DNA of 5,310 nt from Sulfidibacterium sp964588415 (GTDB taxonomy: Bacteria > Bacteroidota > Bacteroidia > Bacteroidales > F082). Below, piece after piece: positions 1-5,310 of this stretch. The stretch covers positions 1 to 5,310 of the forward strand of contig CAZPPK010000177.1 in assembly GCA_964588415.1 (NCBI GenBank), written 5' to 3'. The notes beneath the pieces are model-generated. The model was not told where the DNA came from, did not search any database, and saw nothing but the letters and a program-made list of their open reading frames with translations. The translations under genes and the position numbers were made by a program. Numbering within the stretch: position 1 is the stretch's first letter; each line of letters opens with the position of its first letter.

Positions 1-30
1 TTGGGAAGGTTGCGCGCACGCGTGAAGAAG

Positions 31-83
31 CAATCTCTTTTTTATGTAATACTTTTCATTATGAGATTGCCTGACAAGCAGGC
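31..83. repeat. two adjoining inverted repeats downstream of the GT4 gene
   Basis: CAATCTC at 31-37 is the exact reverse complement of GAGATTG at 63-69 (7 bp arms, 25-base spacer). GCCTG at 69-73 pairs with CAGGC at 79-83 (5 bp, 5-base loop). The two structures share base 69, so they could be alternatives in RNA. They lie just beyond the stop codon of the minus-strand glycosyltransferase gene. Neither is followed by a T-tract on the minus strand, so this is not a standard intrinsic terminator. The rest of 1-117 shows no gene I can support; the first 25 bases are unusually CpG-rich for the window. Confidence 0.3.
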
Positions 84-117
84 TTCATTCCCGAAAGCCG
101 GAGTAGTGATTAAAACC

Positions 118-1389
118 TTAATCGCACAAAATTTCTTTGGCATAGTTTTCCCAGCTCATTTCCTTGGATGTGGCAGCCACATTTTCTCTTTTTATGGGAT
201 GATCAATGGATTTCAACATCACTTCTGCCATGGAATCAATGTCTTCTGGTTCTGCCAGGTAACCGTTAAAGCCTTCCTTTACAGTCTCTGAAAAATGTCC
301 GACTTTGGTAGCAAGGATAGGAAGCTTGAAATTATAGGCAATGGACTCAATGCCTGATGGCGTAGCAGTAAGGTAATAAAGCATAATGCCATCACTGACC
401 TGGAAATATTTGTAAACATCTTCGTTGGGAACGAAATCATTGTTCACAACCACGCTGTCTTGCAAACCCAGTTCATCTACAAGTTGAAGCGGCTGGTAAT
501 TCCCTTCATCATCCTGCTTTTTGAGCAAAATCTTTTTAGCAAAGCCGAATATCGAATTTTTAATTTTGGTAGATAATTTACTACTGTCCAGTGTATTCCA
601 AAAAGATTCTCCTACAATCAATAAAGAAACATCATCACGGTTTACAGCAACTTTCTGAAAAGCTTTGATCACATTGTGAAGTCCTTTATATTTCCTGATA
701 AATCCGAAAAAAAGGAACACATGCTTTTTGAGCTCCATTTCCTGTTTTGCTTTTTGCACATCGAAATCCGGATGGGGAGCAAACATATCATAAACCGGAT
801 GAAAAAGCTTCAGCACCTTAACAGCCTTCCATGTATAACGCTGTCCCGGTTCCAGCACTTCAAAATTTCTCTTGGGAAACAACTGCTTGAGTTCGTCGAC
901 CGTTTTAAAAGCATGGGTCACAAAAGCATCCGGAAAGCGGAGTGCAAATTTGGTAAACAGTTTATCCAGCTTGCTTCCCTCCTTTTGGATGACAAAATGC
1001 AGGTCAAAGAATACCTTGATATTTTTATTCCTTCTTAATTTATACGCAATATAACCCATTGGCAGCCCCTGAATGGAAATAGCCCATTGAAGGATGACCT
1101 TATCCGGCTTCAGATTTTCGATGAGTTTCGCGGTAGCCCTCCAACTGAACGGATTATTATAATTGGTGATATAGTGTACTTTGATGCCCGTTCCTTCCAG
1201 TTGGTCCTGCTTGCTTTTACGATCGATAAAATCGCGGGGAATGATGGCAGGATATTGCTGCGTCCAGGAAACAATGTATACATCAACATCTTCCAGCTTA
1301 TCAAACGCCTTTGCCAGAGACGTGTTGTAATTGGCAATTCCCCCTTTGAACAAAGGGCCAGGGCCAAAGCAAACAATGGTTTTTTTCAT
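118..1389 (-). CDS. GT4-type (GT-B fold) glycosyltransferase
   Basis: Predicted 423-residue cytosolic or membrane-peripheral glycosyltransferase, probably moving a sugar from a nucleotide-sugar donor onto an envelope glycan or glycolipid; donor and acceptor are unknown. The N-terminal half has the glycine-rich acceptor-side loop (KGGIAN, residues 15-20). The C-terminal donor domain starts near 220 with FFGFIRKYKGL (227-237), then IVGE (258-261), and ends with the TPSGIESIAY segment (343-352) and GFNGYLAEPED (373-383), all typical of the GT4/Glycos_transf_1 family. Glu348 matches the second Glu of the family EX7E motif, but the first position is Leu340. About 35 charged residues (265-300) are inserted after IVGE. 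There is no signal peptide or membrane helix. I chose ATG at 1389 (MKKTIVCFGPG); a TTG at 1395 would add two residues. It is the last gene of the minus-strand group, 43 bases after the SDR gene. The family call is firm; the substrate is not inferable. Confidence 0.9.
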   Translation of the reverse strand: MKKTIVCFGPGPLFKGGIANYNTSLAKAFDKLEDVDVYIVSWTQQYPAIIPRDFIDRKSKQDQLEGTGIKVHYITNYNNPFSWRATAKLIENLKPDKVILQWAISIQGLPMGYIAYKLRRNKNIKVFFDLHFVIQKEGSKLDKLFTKFALRFPDAFVTHAFKTVDELKQLFPKRNFEVLEPGQRYTWKAVKVLKLFHPVYDMFAPHPDFDVQKAKQEMELKKHVFLFFGFIRKYKGLHNVIKAFQKVAVNRDDVSLLIVGESFWNTLDSSKLSTKIKNSIFGFAKKILLKKQDDEGNYQPLQLVDELGLQDSVVVNNDFVPNEDVYKYFQVSDGIMLYYLTATPSGIESIAYNFKLPILATKVGHFSETVKEGFNGYLAEPEDIDSMAEVMLKSIDHPIKRENVAATSKEMSWENYAKEILCD

Positions 1390-1391
1390 TC

Positions 1392-1410
1392 CCAATTAAT
1401 TTTTGATTGG
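1392..1410 (-). repeat. inverted repeat at the GT4 gene start
   Basis: CCAAT (1392-1396) and ATTGG (1406-1410) form an inverted repeat in the gap between the SDR stop and the GT4 start. On the minus-strand RNA the 5 bp stem has an inner mismatch and two further A-T pairs, and it ends two bases before the ATG. It could partly cover the ribosome entry site, but the stem is short and AT-rich, so a role is only a possibility. Confidence 0.25.
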
Positions 1411-1432
1411 TATCATGAACACAGCGCCAGAA

Positions 1433-2473
1433 TCAAAGCTTTTTCAAGGCTGCTTCATAAACTCTGCGCATTCCTTCTTCGAGTGAGATCTTCGGCGTCC
1501 AGCCAAATTTCTCTTTCACCAGGGTCGGGTCTCCGTAACGCGATTGAACACCTACTGGTTTATCAAGCAAAGGTTTAATTGTGGGATGATACCCGGCAAT
1601 AGAAGTAAATACGTCAATAAGTTCAAGAAAGGAAGTGAGTTTACCGGAACCGATATTGTAAGCTGAACCATCATTAACGCGATCCATCAAAATGGCTATA
1701 AAATCCAGAATATCATCAATATGGACAAAATCACGGCCTTGTTTTCCACTGCCCCACACTTTAAAAGGATTCTCTTTTTTGGCAGCACGAAGAGCAATAG
1801 CGGGAACCGGATAGGATGTTTCCTGGTCTTCCCCATAACCCGAAAAAGGCCTGATACACACAATGGAAATGCCATAATACTTGGCAGCTATCTGAGCCAG
1901 AAATTCTCCGGTAAGTTTGGTCCAGCCGTAAGTCATATCCGGTGTACCAAGATTTTTGTTGAAGTCGATGTCGCCTTCTTTTAGAGCCAAAGCGCCTTCC
2001 ACATTCTGCAGACTGGTCGGATAAGCAGCACTGGAACTAGGATAGAGCACCCGATTCGGCTTGTGGCGTGTTATCCAGTAAAAGAATTCTGAGTCAATAC
2101 TCAGGTCAAGTCCGACCATCATAGGATCGCCATCAATTTTCATACGGCCACCTACAATGGCAGCAAAATGAAAAACATCGCTAAAATACTCAAACTCGAG
2201 ATTATAGGTTTCCTGAATAAAATTAGGGTTTTTCCTCTGATTAAAAAGGAAATCACGAAAATCACCTTTCCAGAAATAAATTCTTTCTTCTTCCCCGACA
2301 ATTTCAACATCTTTATACATGCGAGAAGTAAAATTCTCAAGCCATTCTTTGGGATGTCTCCCAATAGAAAGATCATCCACCACAAAAATTGTATCATTCG
2401 TTGTCTTTAACAGGCGTTTCACCATATTTCTTCCCACAAAACCGCATCCGCCGGAAACCAGGTGTATGTTCAT
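1433..2473 (-). CDS. NAD-dependent sugar epimerase/dehydratase (extended SDR)
   Basis: A 346-residue protein of normal length for extended short-chain dehydrogenases that act on nucleotide sugars. The N-terminal Rossmann fold carries GGCGFVG (8-14, the GxxGxxG NAD loop) and an acidic pair at 33-34 (VVDDLS) that favours NAD over NADP. The catalytic set is visible: PSSSAAYP (145-152), Tyr182 and Lys186 in YGWTK, and RPFSGYGEDQ (208-217). The substrate-domain motif RDFVHIDD (247-254) and NIGSG (273-277) are shared with UDP-glucose 4-epimerases and GDP-mannose 3,5-epimerase-like enzymes. AAIVGGR (104-110) sits where GDP-mannose 3,5-epimerases have a Gly-Gly loop, a weak hint at that subgroup. It probably supplies a modified nucleotide sugar to one of the flanking glycosyltransferases. 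The start ATG overlaps the TGA of the upstream GT2 gene (ATGA), so translation is probably coupled; no Shine-Dalgarno is seen. The exact reaction is undetermined. Confidence 0.9.
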   Translation of the reverse strand: MNIHLVSGGCGFVGRNMVKRLLKTTNDTIFVVDDLSIGRHPKEWLENFTSRMYKDVEIVGEEERIYFWKGDFRDFLFNQRKNPNFIQETYNLEFEYFSDVFHFAAIVGGRMKIDGDPMMVGLDLSIDSEFFYWITRHKPNRVLYPSSSAAYPTSLQNVEGALALKEGDIDFNKNLGTPDMTYGWTKLTGEFLAQIAAKYYGISIVCIRPFSGYGEDQETSYPVPAIALRAAKKENPFKVWGSGKQGRDFVHIDDILDFIAILMDRVNDGSAYNIGSGKLTSFLELIDVFTSIAGYHPTIKPLLDKPVGVQSRYGDPTLVKEKFGWTPKISLEEGMRRVYEAALKKL

Positions 2474-3420
2474 TTTTCTATTTTAAAATTGATATATCGT
2501 TTAATTTGATGTTTATTCGCATTTTCAGAACCGCGGGAGATCATCTCGCCGAGAAACCCAGCTACGAACAATTGGGTACCTAAGATCATTGCCAGCAGGC
2601 CAAAGTAAAACAACGGTCTTTCAGTCATCCGGTACACTTCCAAAAAAATTTTCGCATAAGCGAGATAACCGGCGATACTAAAGCCAATCAGGAACAACAA
2701 AGAGCCCATTGCTCCGAAGAAATGCATCGGCCTTTGAATAAAACGCGATGAAAAGGTAATAGTAAGCAAATCGAGGTAGCCTTTCACAAAACGGTCGGCA
2801 CCAAATTTGGTCACGCCGTATTTACGCTTGCGGTGCTGCACCACCTTTTCTCCAATTTTTTTGAACCCTGCCCATTTGGCAATAACCGGAATGTAACGGT
2901 GCATTTCACCGTAAACTTCAATGGATTTTACCACATCAGAACGGTAGGACTTTAACCCGCAATTGAAATCATGAAGTTTAATCCCCGACAAAAGTCGTGT
3001 TGTAAAATTAAAGAATCTGGAGGGAACTGTTTTGGCAATAGGGTCATGGCGTTTCTTCTTCCAACCGGAAACCATGTCATAACCTTCTTCTTTGATCATC
3101 CGGTAGAGTTCGGGCATTTCATCAGGGCTGTCCTGCATGTCAGCATCCATGGTGATGATAACATCGCCGGAAACCATTTTAAAGCCTTCGAAAAGCGCTG
3201 CCGATTTTCCATAATTCCTTAAAAACCGGATGCCCTTAATGTTCGGGTCCTCGATAGCAAAACTTTCAATCAGTTCCCACGAACGGTCGGAAGAACCGTC
3301 ATCGATATACACAACTTCAAAAGTAAAATGATTAGACTTTAACACACGTAAAATCCAATCATTCAACTCCTTTAATGATTCATCTTCGTTATATAACGGA
3401 ACTACAACCGAGATATCCAT
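2470..3420 (-). CDS. membrane-anchored GT2 glycosyltransferase (DPM1/GtrB-like)
   Basis: A 316-residue family 2 glycosyltransferase of the dolichol/undecaprenyl-phosphate sugar synthase type, which moves a sugar from a nucleotide donor onto polyprenyl phosphate at the inner face of the cytoplasmic membrane. The GT-A domain (about 1-225) shows VVVPLYNE (5-12), IDDGSSD (39-45) and the metal-binding DAD with following residues (MDADMQDSPD, 91-100). It also has MHRYIPV (173-179) and RKYGVTKF (199-206), which characterise this subfamily. Two hydrophobic helices follow (about 233-257 and 269-291), then a basic tail, as in GtrB/ArnC-like proteins. The start ATG is 12 bases after the DUF4199 stop, with a possible weak GGA ribosome site; the end overlaps the SDR gene by 4 bases. 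The sugar could be glucose, mannose or a product of the downstream SDR enzyme; the sequence does not decide. No catalytic motif is missing. Confidence 0.93.
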   Translation of the reverse strand: MDISVVVPLYNEDESLKELNDWILRVLKSNHFTFEVVYIDDGSSDRSWELIESFAIEDPNIKGIRFLRNYGKSAALFEGFKMVSGDVIITMDADMQDSPDEMPELYRMIKEEGYDMVSGWKKKRHDPIAKTVPSRFFNFTTRLLSGIKLHDFNCGLKSYRSDVVKSIEVYGEMHRYIPVIAKWAGFKKIGEKVVQHRKRKYGVTKFGADRFVKGYLDLLTITFSSRFIQRPMHFFGAMGSLLFLIGFSIAGYLAYAKIFLEVYRMTERPLFYFGLLAMILGTQLFVAGFLGEMISRGSENANKHQIKRYINFKIEK

Positions 3421-3432
3421 GGCTTATTTTTC

Positions 3433-3954
3433 CTACGCAATAGTCTTGTCTTCGCGTTTGGCAAAAATAGCAATAATCAATGAAAAAACAGTACCGATGA
3501 TCAGGTTTCCGACAAATTGCAAAATAGCACTCATGACTGGATTGGTAAATATTTTAACCATTCTTAATGCCTTATCCAAATCGGTATCACTGATGTTAGG
3601 ATTGCTAGCCAGGATTTTGTTTTCGGCAACCGAGATAGCCTGTGCTGCTGCTCCTGTGTTGATATACTTCATATAGAAATAGGTAAAAATACCTACGAGT
3701 ATTCCCGTAAAAAGTACGATCCAGAATCCTGTACTAAAAGCTTTCCCATAATTCATTACCCCTTCCAGCTGGCGATCACGGATGTTGGTGATTCCCCAGT
3801 AGAGCATTCCGATATAAATGGCAAGACTAATAAAGTGCACGGGAGACTTGTCCCCCACTCCAGCAAGGAACAGGATTAAAGTAAATACGATCAATACCAA
3901 CCCTGTAAGAAGGCCAAATTGCATAGCAAATGAAAATGTGGATTTCTGTTCCAT
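3433..3954 (-). CDS. DUF4199 family integral membrane protein
   Basis: A 173-residue protein with four predicted transmembrane helices (about 10-32, 39-57, 73-95 and 138-165). The segment NYGKAFSTGFWI (68-79) entering the third helix is the recognisable hallmark of DUF4199 proteins, a family of unknown function that I know mainly from Bacteroidota. A polar stretch between helices 3 and 4 (about 97-135) is likely outside the membrane, and a short charged tail (AKREDK) ends the protein. It is the first gene of the minus-strand group, 12 bases before the GT2 gene. My recollection is that DUF4199 genes often precede such a GT2 gene in this phylum, which hints at a role near lipid-linked sugar synthesis, but no biochemical function is known to me. 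The upstream DNA is very AT-rich; TATATTTA on the minus strand (3989-3982) is an imperfect -7-like element. No clear ribosome site is visible. Confidence 0.88.
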   Translation of the reverse strand: MEQKSTFSFAMQFGLLTGLVLIVFTLILFLAGVGDKSPVHFISLAIYIGMLYWGITNIRDRQLEGVMNYGKAFSTGFWIVLFTGILVGIFTYFYMKYINTGAAAQAISVAENKILASNPNISDTDLDKALRMVKIFTNPVMSAILQFVGNLIIGTVFSLIIAIFAKREDKTIA

Positions 3955-4022
3955 AATAAAAAGGCTTTAATTAATATTTTGTAAATATAAAAATAAAAAC
4001 TATGATGCTTTAAAAACATTTG

Positions 4023-4030
4023 TACTTTTG
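4023..4030 (+). promoter_or_regulatory. Bacteroidota-type -7 element for ffs
   Basis: TACTTTTG fits the TAnnTTTG consensus of the Bacteroidota housekeeping sigma factor exactly and lies a few bases before the first paired base of the SRP RNA. The -33 element is poor: TATG at 4001-4004, 18 bases upstream, is the best candidate. The same GTACTTTTG string occurs in the tRNA-Lys promoter. Confidence 0.7.
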
Positions 4031-4033
4031 TCG

Positions 4034-4133
4034 CGGGTAAGTCTTATACGACCAGCTCCTGCTGAATTCCCCCAGGCCCGGAAGGGAGCAAGGGTAGGTG
4101 GTTGTAGCGGTGCGATATAAGTAGCTTACCCTT
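4034..4133 (+). ncRNA. ffs: signal recognition particle RNA, small bacterial type
   Basis: This is the RNA part of the signal recognition particle, which binds Ffh and targets nascent membrane proteins to the translocon. The conserved domain IV core is present: CAGG (4073-4076), the hairpin CCC-GGAA-GGG (4077-4086) with its GGAA tetraloop, and AGCA (4087-4090), flanked by C-rich and G-rich strands. The ends pair: GGGTAAG (4035-4041) with CTTACCC (4125-4131), and CTTATA (4043-4048) with TATAAG (4116-4121). This gives a single long hairpin of about 100 nt, as in the 4.5S-like small SRP RNAs. No Alu-domain extension is present. The exact 5' and 3' ends are estimated from the promoter and the pairing. 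It is divergent from the DUF4199 gene and about 50 bases upstream of the yciO start. Confidence 0.93.
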
Positions 4134-4138
4134 TTTTT
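4125..4138 (+). terminator. ffs terminator formed by the SRP RNA closing stem
   Basis: CTTACCC (4125-4131), the 3' half of the SRP RNA terminal stem, is followed directly by seven T residues (4132-4138). The mature RNA's own closing helix plus the U-tract therefore seems to act as the terminator, and there is no separate hairpin. Confidence 0.65.
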
Positions 4139-4155
4139 ATGCACTTTGTTTTTCT

Positions 4156-4163
4156 TATCTTCG
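4156..4163 (+). promoter_or_regulatory. possible -7 element for yciO
   Basis: TATCTTCG matches TAnnTTTG in all but one fixed position and lies 23 bases before the preferred ATG. No good -33 element is seen at the expected distance, where the ffs T-tract lies. If it is used, the mRNA leader is under 25 nt and the upstream ATG at 4139 is not transcribed. Confidence 0.3.
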
Positions 4164-4186
4164 CTGAGAAAAAAGAATCTCCAGAC

Positions 4187-4801
4187 ATGCTGCTAAAAAT
4201 ATATCCAGAAAATCCGGCGCCCAGGCATATCCGGTTTGTGGTAGAAGCGTTAAATCAAGGGCACGTGATCATCTTCCCAACCGACTCGGTTTACGCCATG
4301 GGTTGCGACCTTTATCAAAGCAAAGCTTTCGACCGGATTGCAAGAATTAAGGGAAATTCAAAAACAAAAGCCGACTTTTCAGTTATTGTGAACGGCCTGA
4401 GCATGCTTTCCAAGTTTACGTTGCCTATTGAAAGCCATACTTTCAGATTACTCAAAAAGAATCTCCCCGGACCATTTACCTTTATTTTAAATGCCAACAA
4501 CAAGGTTCCCAAGCTTTTCCAGAGTAAGAAAAAGACCATAGGCCTGCGAATTCCCGATAATGCCATCTTAAAGGAGATCGTTGATGAGCTGGGGCATCCG
4601 CTGGTGACTACATCCATTCACGACGGAGATGACATTTTGGAATACATTACCGATCCTGAGCTGATTCACGAAGAATACAGCCAACTTACTGACCTTGTGA
4701 TTGACGGAGGCATTGGAAATATTGATGCGTCCACCATTGTGGACTGCACTTCGGGGTATCCCGAAATACTCCGCCAGGGATTGGGAATCTTAATCGAGTA
4801 A
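4187..4801 (+). CDS. yciO: YciO-type Sua5/YrdC-fold protein
   Basis: A 204-residue YrdC-fold protein. Relatives Sua5/TsaC make threonylcarbamoyl-AMP from threonine, bicarbonate and ATP for tRNA t6A37; the role of the YciO branch is less certain. Motifs in order: FPTDSVYAMGCD (30-41), RIARIKGN (50-57), LPGPFTFIL (93-101), TIGLRIPDN (117-125), PLVTTSI (138-144) and STIVDCT (182-188). From memory, E. coli YciO agrees in total length, in the opening YPENP/HPDNP segment and in KKTIGLRIP, so I place it in the YciO branch and not Sua5/TsaC. Lys-Gly-Asn at 55-57 replaces the Lys-Gly-Arg usual in Sua5/TsaC. There is no C-terminal Sua5 domain. An upstream ATG at 4139 would add 16 hydrophobic residues but touches the ffs terminator, and a -7-like TATCTTCG lies at 4156-4163 between the two; I therefore chose 4187. 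It is a single gene followed by the tRNA. Confidence 0.88.
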   Translation: MLLKIYPENPAPRHIRFVVEALNQGHVIIFPTDSVYAMGCDLYQSKAFDRIARIKGNSKTKADFSVIVNGLSMLSKFTLPIESHTFRLLKKNLPGPFTFILNANNKVPKLFQSKKKTIGLRIPDNAILKEIVDELGHPLVTTSIHDGDDILEYITDPELIHEEYSQLTDLVIDGGIGNIDASTIVDCTSGYPEILRQGLGILIE

Positions 4802-4818
4802 TTTTTTCCCGAAAAAGT

Positions 4819-4847
4819 TTTGATTTTTAAAAAAAATAGTACTTTTG
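4819..4847 (+). promoter_or_regulatory. promoter of tRNA-Lys
   Basis: TTTG at 4819-4822 and TACTTTTG at 4840-4847 match the Bacteroidota -33 (TTTG) and -7 (TAnnTTTG) elements with a 17-base spacer, at the short end of the usual range. The A/T-rich spacer and the position about 20 bases before the tRNA support it. It starts 17 bases after the yciO stop, so the tRNA appears to be transcribed on its own. Confidence 0.7.
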
Positions 4848-4850
4848 CGC

Positions 4851-4867
4851 CTCCAAAACAATTGGAG
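4851..4867 (+). other. hairpin in the tRNA-Lys precursor leader
   Basis: CTCCAA (4851-4856) and TTGGAG (4862-4867) form a perfect 6 bp stem with the loop AACAA. One base separates it from the tRNA 5' end. With transcription starting a few bases after the -7 element, the whole 5' leader would fold into this hairpin next to the RNase P cleavage site. The structure is read from the sequence; any role in processing is inference. Confidence 0.45.
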
Positions 4868-4868
4868 A

Positions 4869-4941
4869 GATTCGTTAGCTCAGTTGGTAGAGCATCTGCC
4901 TTTTAAGCAGAGGGTCCCGGGTTCGAGCCCCGGACGGATCA
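4869..4941 (+). tRNA. tRNA-Lys, anticodon TTT
   Basis: A complete 73-base cloverleaf. The acceptor stem GATTCGT (4869-4875) pairs with ACGGATC (4934-4940) with one G-T wobble, and the discriminator is A4941. The D-arm contains GCTCAGTTGGTAGAGC. The anticodon stem TCTGC/GCAGA encloses the loop CTTTTAA with anticodon TTT at 4902-4904, reading AAA and AAG lysine codons. The T-arm has a CCGGG/CCCGG stem and the TTCGA box. CCA is not encoded (CAT follows the discriminator), so it must be added after transcription. The gene has its own promoter and terminator. Confidence 0.98.
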
Positions 4942-4944
4942 CAT

Positions 4945-4974
4945 AAAGCCTTTCCACACAGGAAAGGCTTTTTT
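4945..4974 (+). terminator. intrinsic terminator of tRNA-Lys
   Basis: AAAGCCTTTCC (4945-4955) pairs perfectly with GGAAAGGCTTT (4961-4971) around the loop ACACA, and the T-run continues to 4974. It starts four bases after the tRNA, so the tRNA transcript is monocistronic. The A-run on the left arm could let it also work for transcripts arriving on the minus strand. Confidence 0.92.
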
Positions 4975-5310
4975 GTTTTATCCCAATTCCTTAGGATATG
5001 AAGCACAATAATTTTCACGCAACTAAATGGTTTACTTATCTTATGGGAGAAAAGACTTTTCCCGATTAAAAACCGGACGAATCAGGAAAGTAAAGTTGAA
5101 ATTTATCAATGATTATATTATTTGAAGACCTTGCCTACAACCCTTTTAACAGAATTTTTCTTATTTTTAACGACAGTTTCTGATTGGGATGCTACAAATG
5201 CTTTCAGGACATTTTGCCACTGATATTTTCGGTAAATGTGACATTGAAGTTACAGATTTGCAAAAGGCATCGCACCGATTACCGGCCATTGAAAAGAAAT
5301 AGTTAACTAG
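4975..5310. other. 336 bases with no recognisable gene
   Basis: I see no RNA gene, promoter of the TAnnTTTG type, or protein family here. Two short plus-strand open frames exist: 5109-5183 (24 codons, starting MIILFEDLAY) and 5189-5302 (37 codons, starting MLQMLSGHFA). Neither has a ribosome site or resembles a family I know. They lie in different frames six bases apart, so they could be remnants of a decayed gene, but nothing proves this. An imperfect hairpin with one bulged base lies at 5045-5063 and has no T-run after it. A gene beyond the right edge may own part of this region as its upstream DNA. Confidence 0.5.

Noticed and set aside
1..291. Plus-strand open frame of 96 codons at the left edge
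   Set aside because: It runs antisense into the well-supported GT4 gene, has no family motifs, and its TTG start is simply the window edge.
676..1038. Plus-strand open frame of 120 codons inside the GT4 gene
   Set aside because: It is fully antisense to a conserved coding region, has no ribosome site and resembles no family.
1087..1578. Plus-strand open frame of 163 codons
   Set aside because: It lies antisense across the GT4/SDR junction, and both minus-strand proteins have clear motifs over the same DNA. It has no recognisable domain.
3419..3676. Plus-strand open frame of 85 codons opposite DUF4199
   Set aside because: Its hydrophobic composition mirrors the antisense membrane-protein codons and there is no independent support.
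118..3954. Previously undescribed defence or toxin system
   Set aside because: All four proteins fall into known glycan-related or membrane families with ordinary motifs; no nuclease, toxin, reverse transcriptase or repeat-array signal is present.
4139..4186. Signal-peptide-like N-terminal extension of the YciO-type protein
   Set aside because: It begins at the end of the ffs terminator and overlaps a probable promoter element; the family normally starts at the later Met.
5045..5063. Hairpin as a second terminator
   Set aside because: The stem has a bulged base and a 3-base loop and is not followed by a T-tract; the strong terminator at 4945-4974 already ends the tRNA transcript.
4921..5310. 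Integrated element using tRNA-Lys as attachment site
   Set aside because: No repeat of the tRNA 3' end, integrase or mobile-element motif is visible in the downstream 370 bases.

Overview
The window looks like ordinary chromosomal DNA from a member of the Bacteroidota, perhaps a marine or anaerobic Bacteroidia lineage. The signs are TAnnTTTG-type -7 promoter elements in front of both RNA genes, weak or absent Shine-Dalgarno sequences, a DUF4199 membrane protein (a family I know mainly from this phylum), a short SRP RNA, and a tRNA gene with no encoded CCA. I cannot place it to genus from sequence alone.

Layout: positions 118 to 3954 hold four closely packed minus-strand genes, read from right to left. 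They encode a DUF4199 integral membrane protein, a membrane-anchored family 2 glycosyltransferase (polyprenyl-phosphate sugar transferase type), an NAD-dependent sugar epimerase/dehydratase of the extended SDR class, and a GT4-fold glycosyltransferase. The GT2 and SDR genes overlap by 4 bases and the other gaps are 12 and 43 bases, so one transcript is likely. No convincing terminator follows the last gene, and the unit may continue beyond the left edge.

A short AT-rich divergent intergenic region (3955 to about 4033) separates this unit from the plus-strand half. There the window holds the small SRP RNA gene (ffs, about 4034-4133) with promoter and terminator, a YciO-type Sua5/YrdC-fold protein (4187-4801), and a tRNA-Lys(TTT) gene (4869-4941) with its own promoter, a small leader hairpin and a strong intrinsic terminator. 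The last 336 bases contain no recognisable gene.

Functionally, the minus-strand genes suggest cell-envelope glycan or glycolipid synthesis: a nucleotide-sugar modifying enzyme, a lipid-linked sugar transferase and a second sugar transferase. This is inferred from families and gene order; substrates cannot be read from the sequence. The plus-strand half is housekeeping: protein targeting, tRNA supply and a nucleotide-binding protein related to tRNA threonylcarbamoylation enzymes. I found no mobile element, CRISPR array or defence system, and nothing that I would call a new biological system. The findings are modest local observations.
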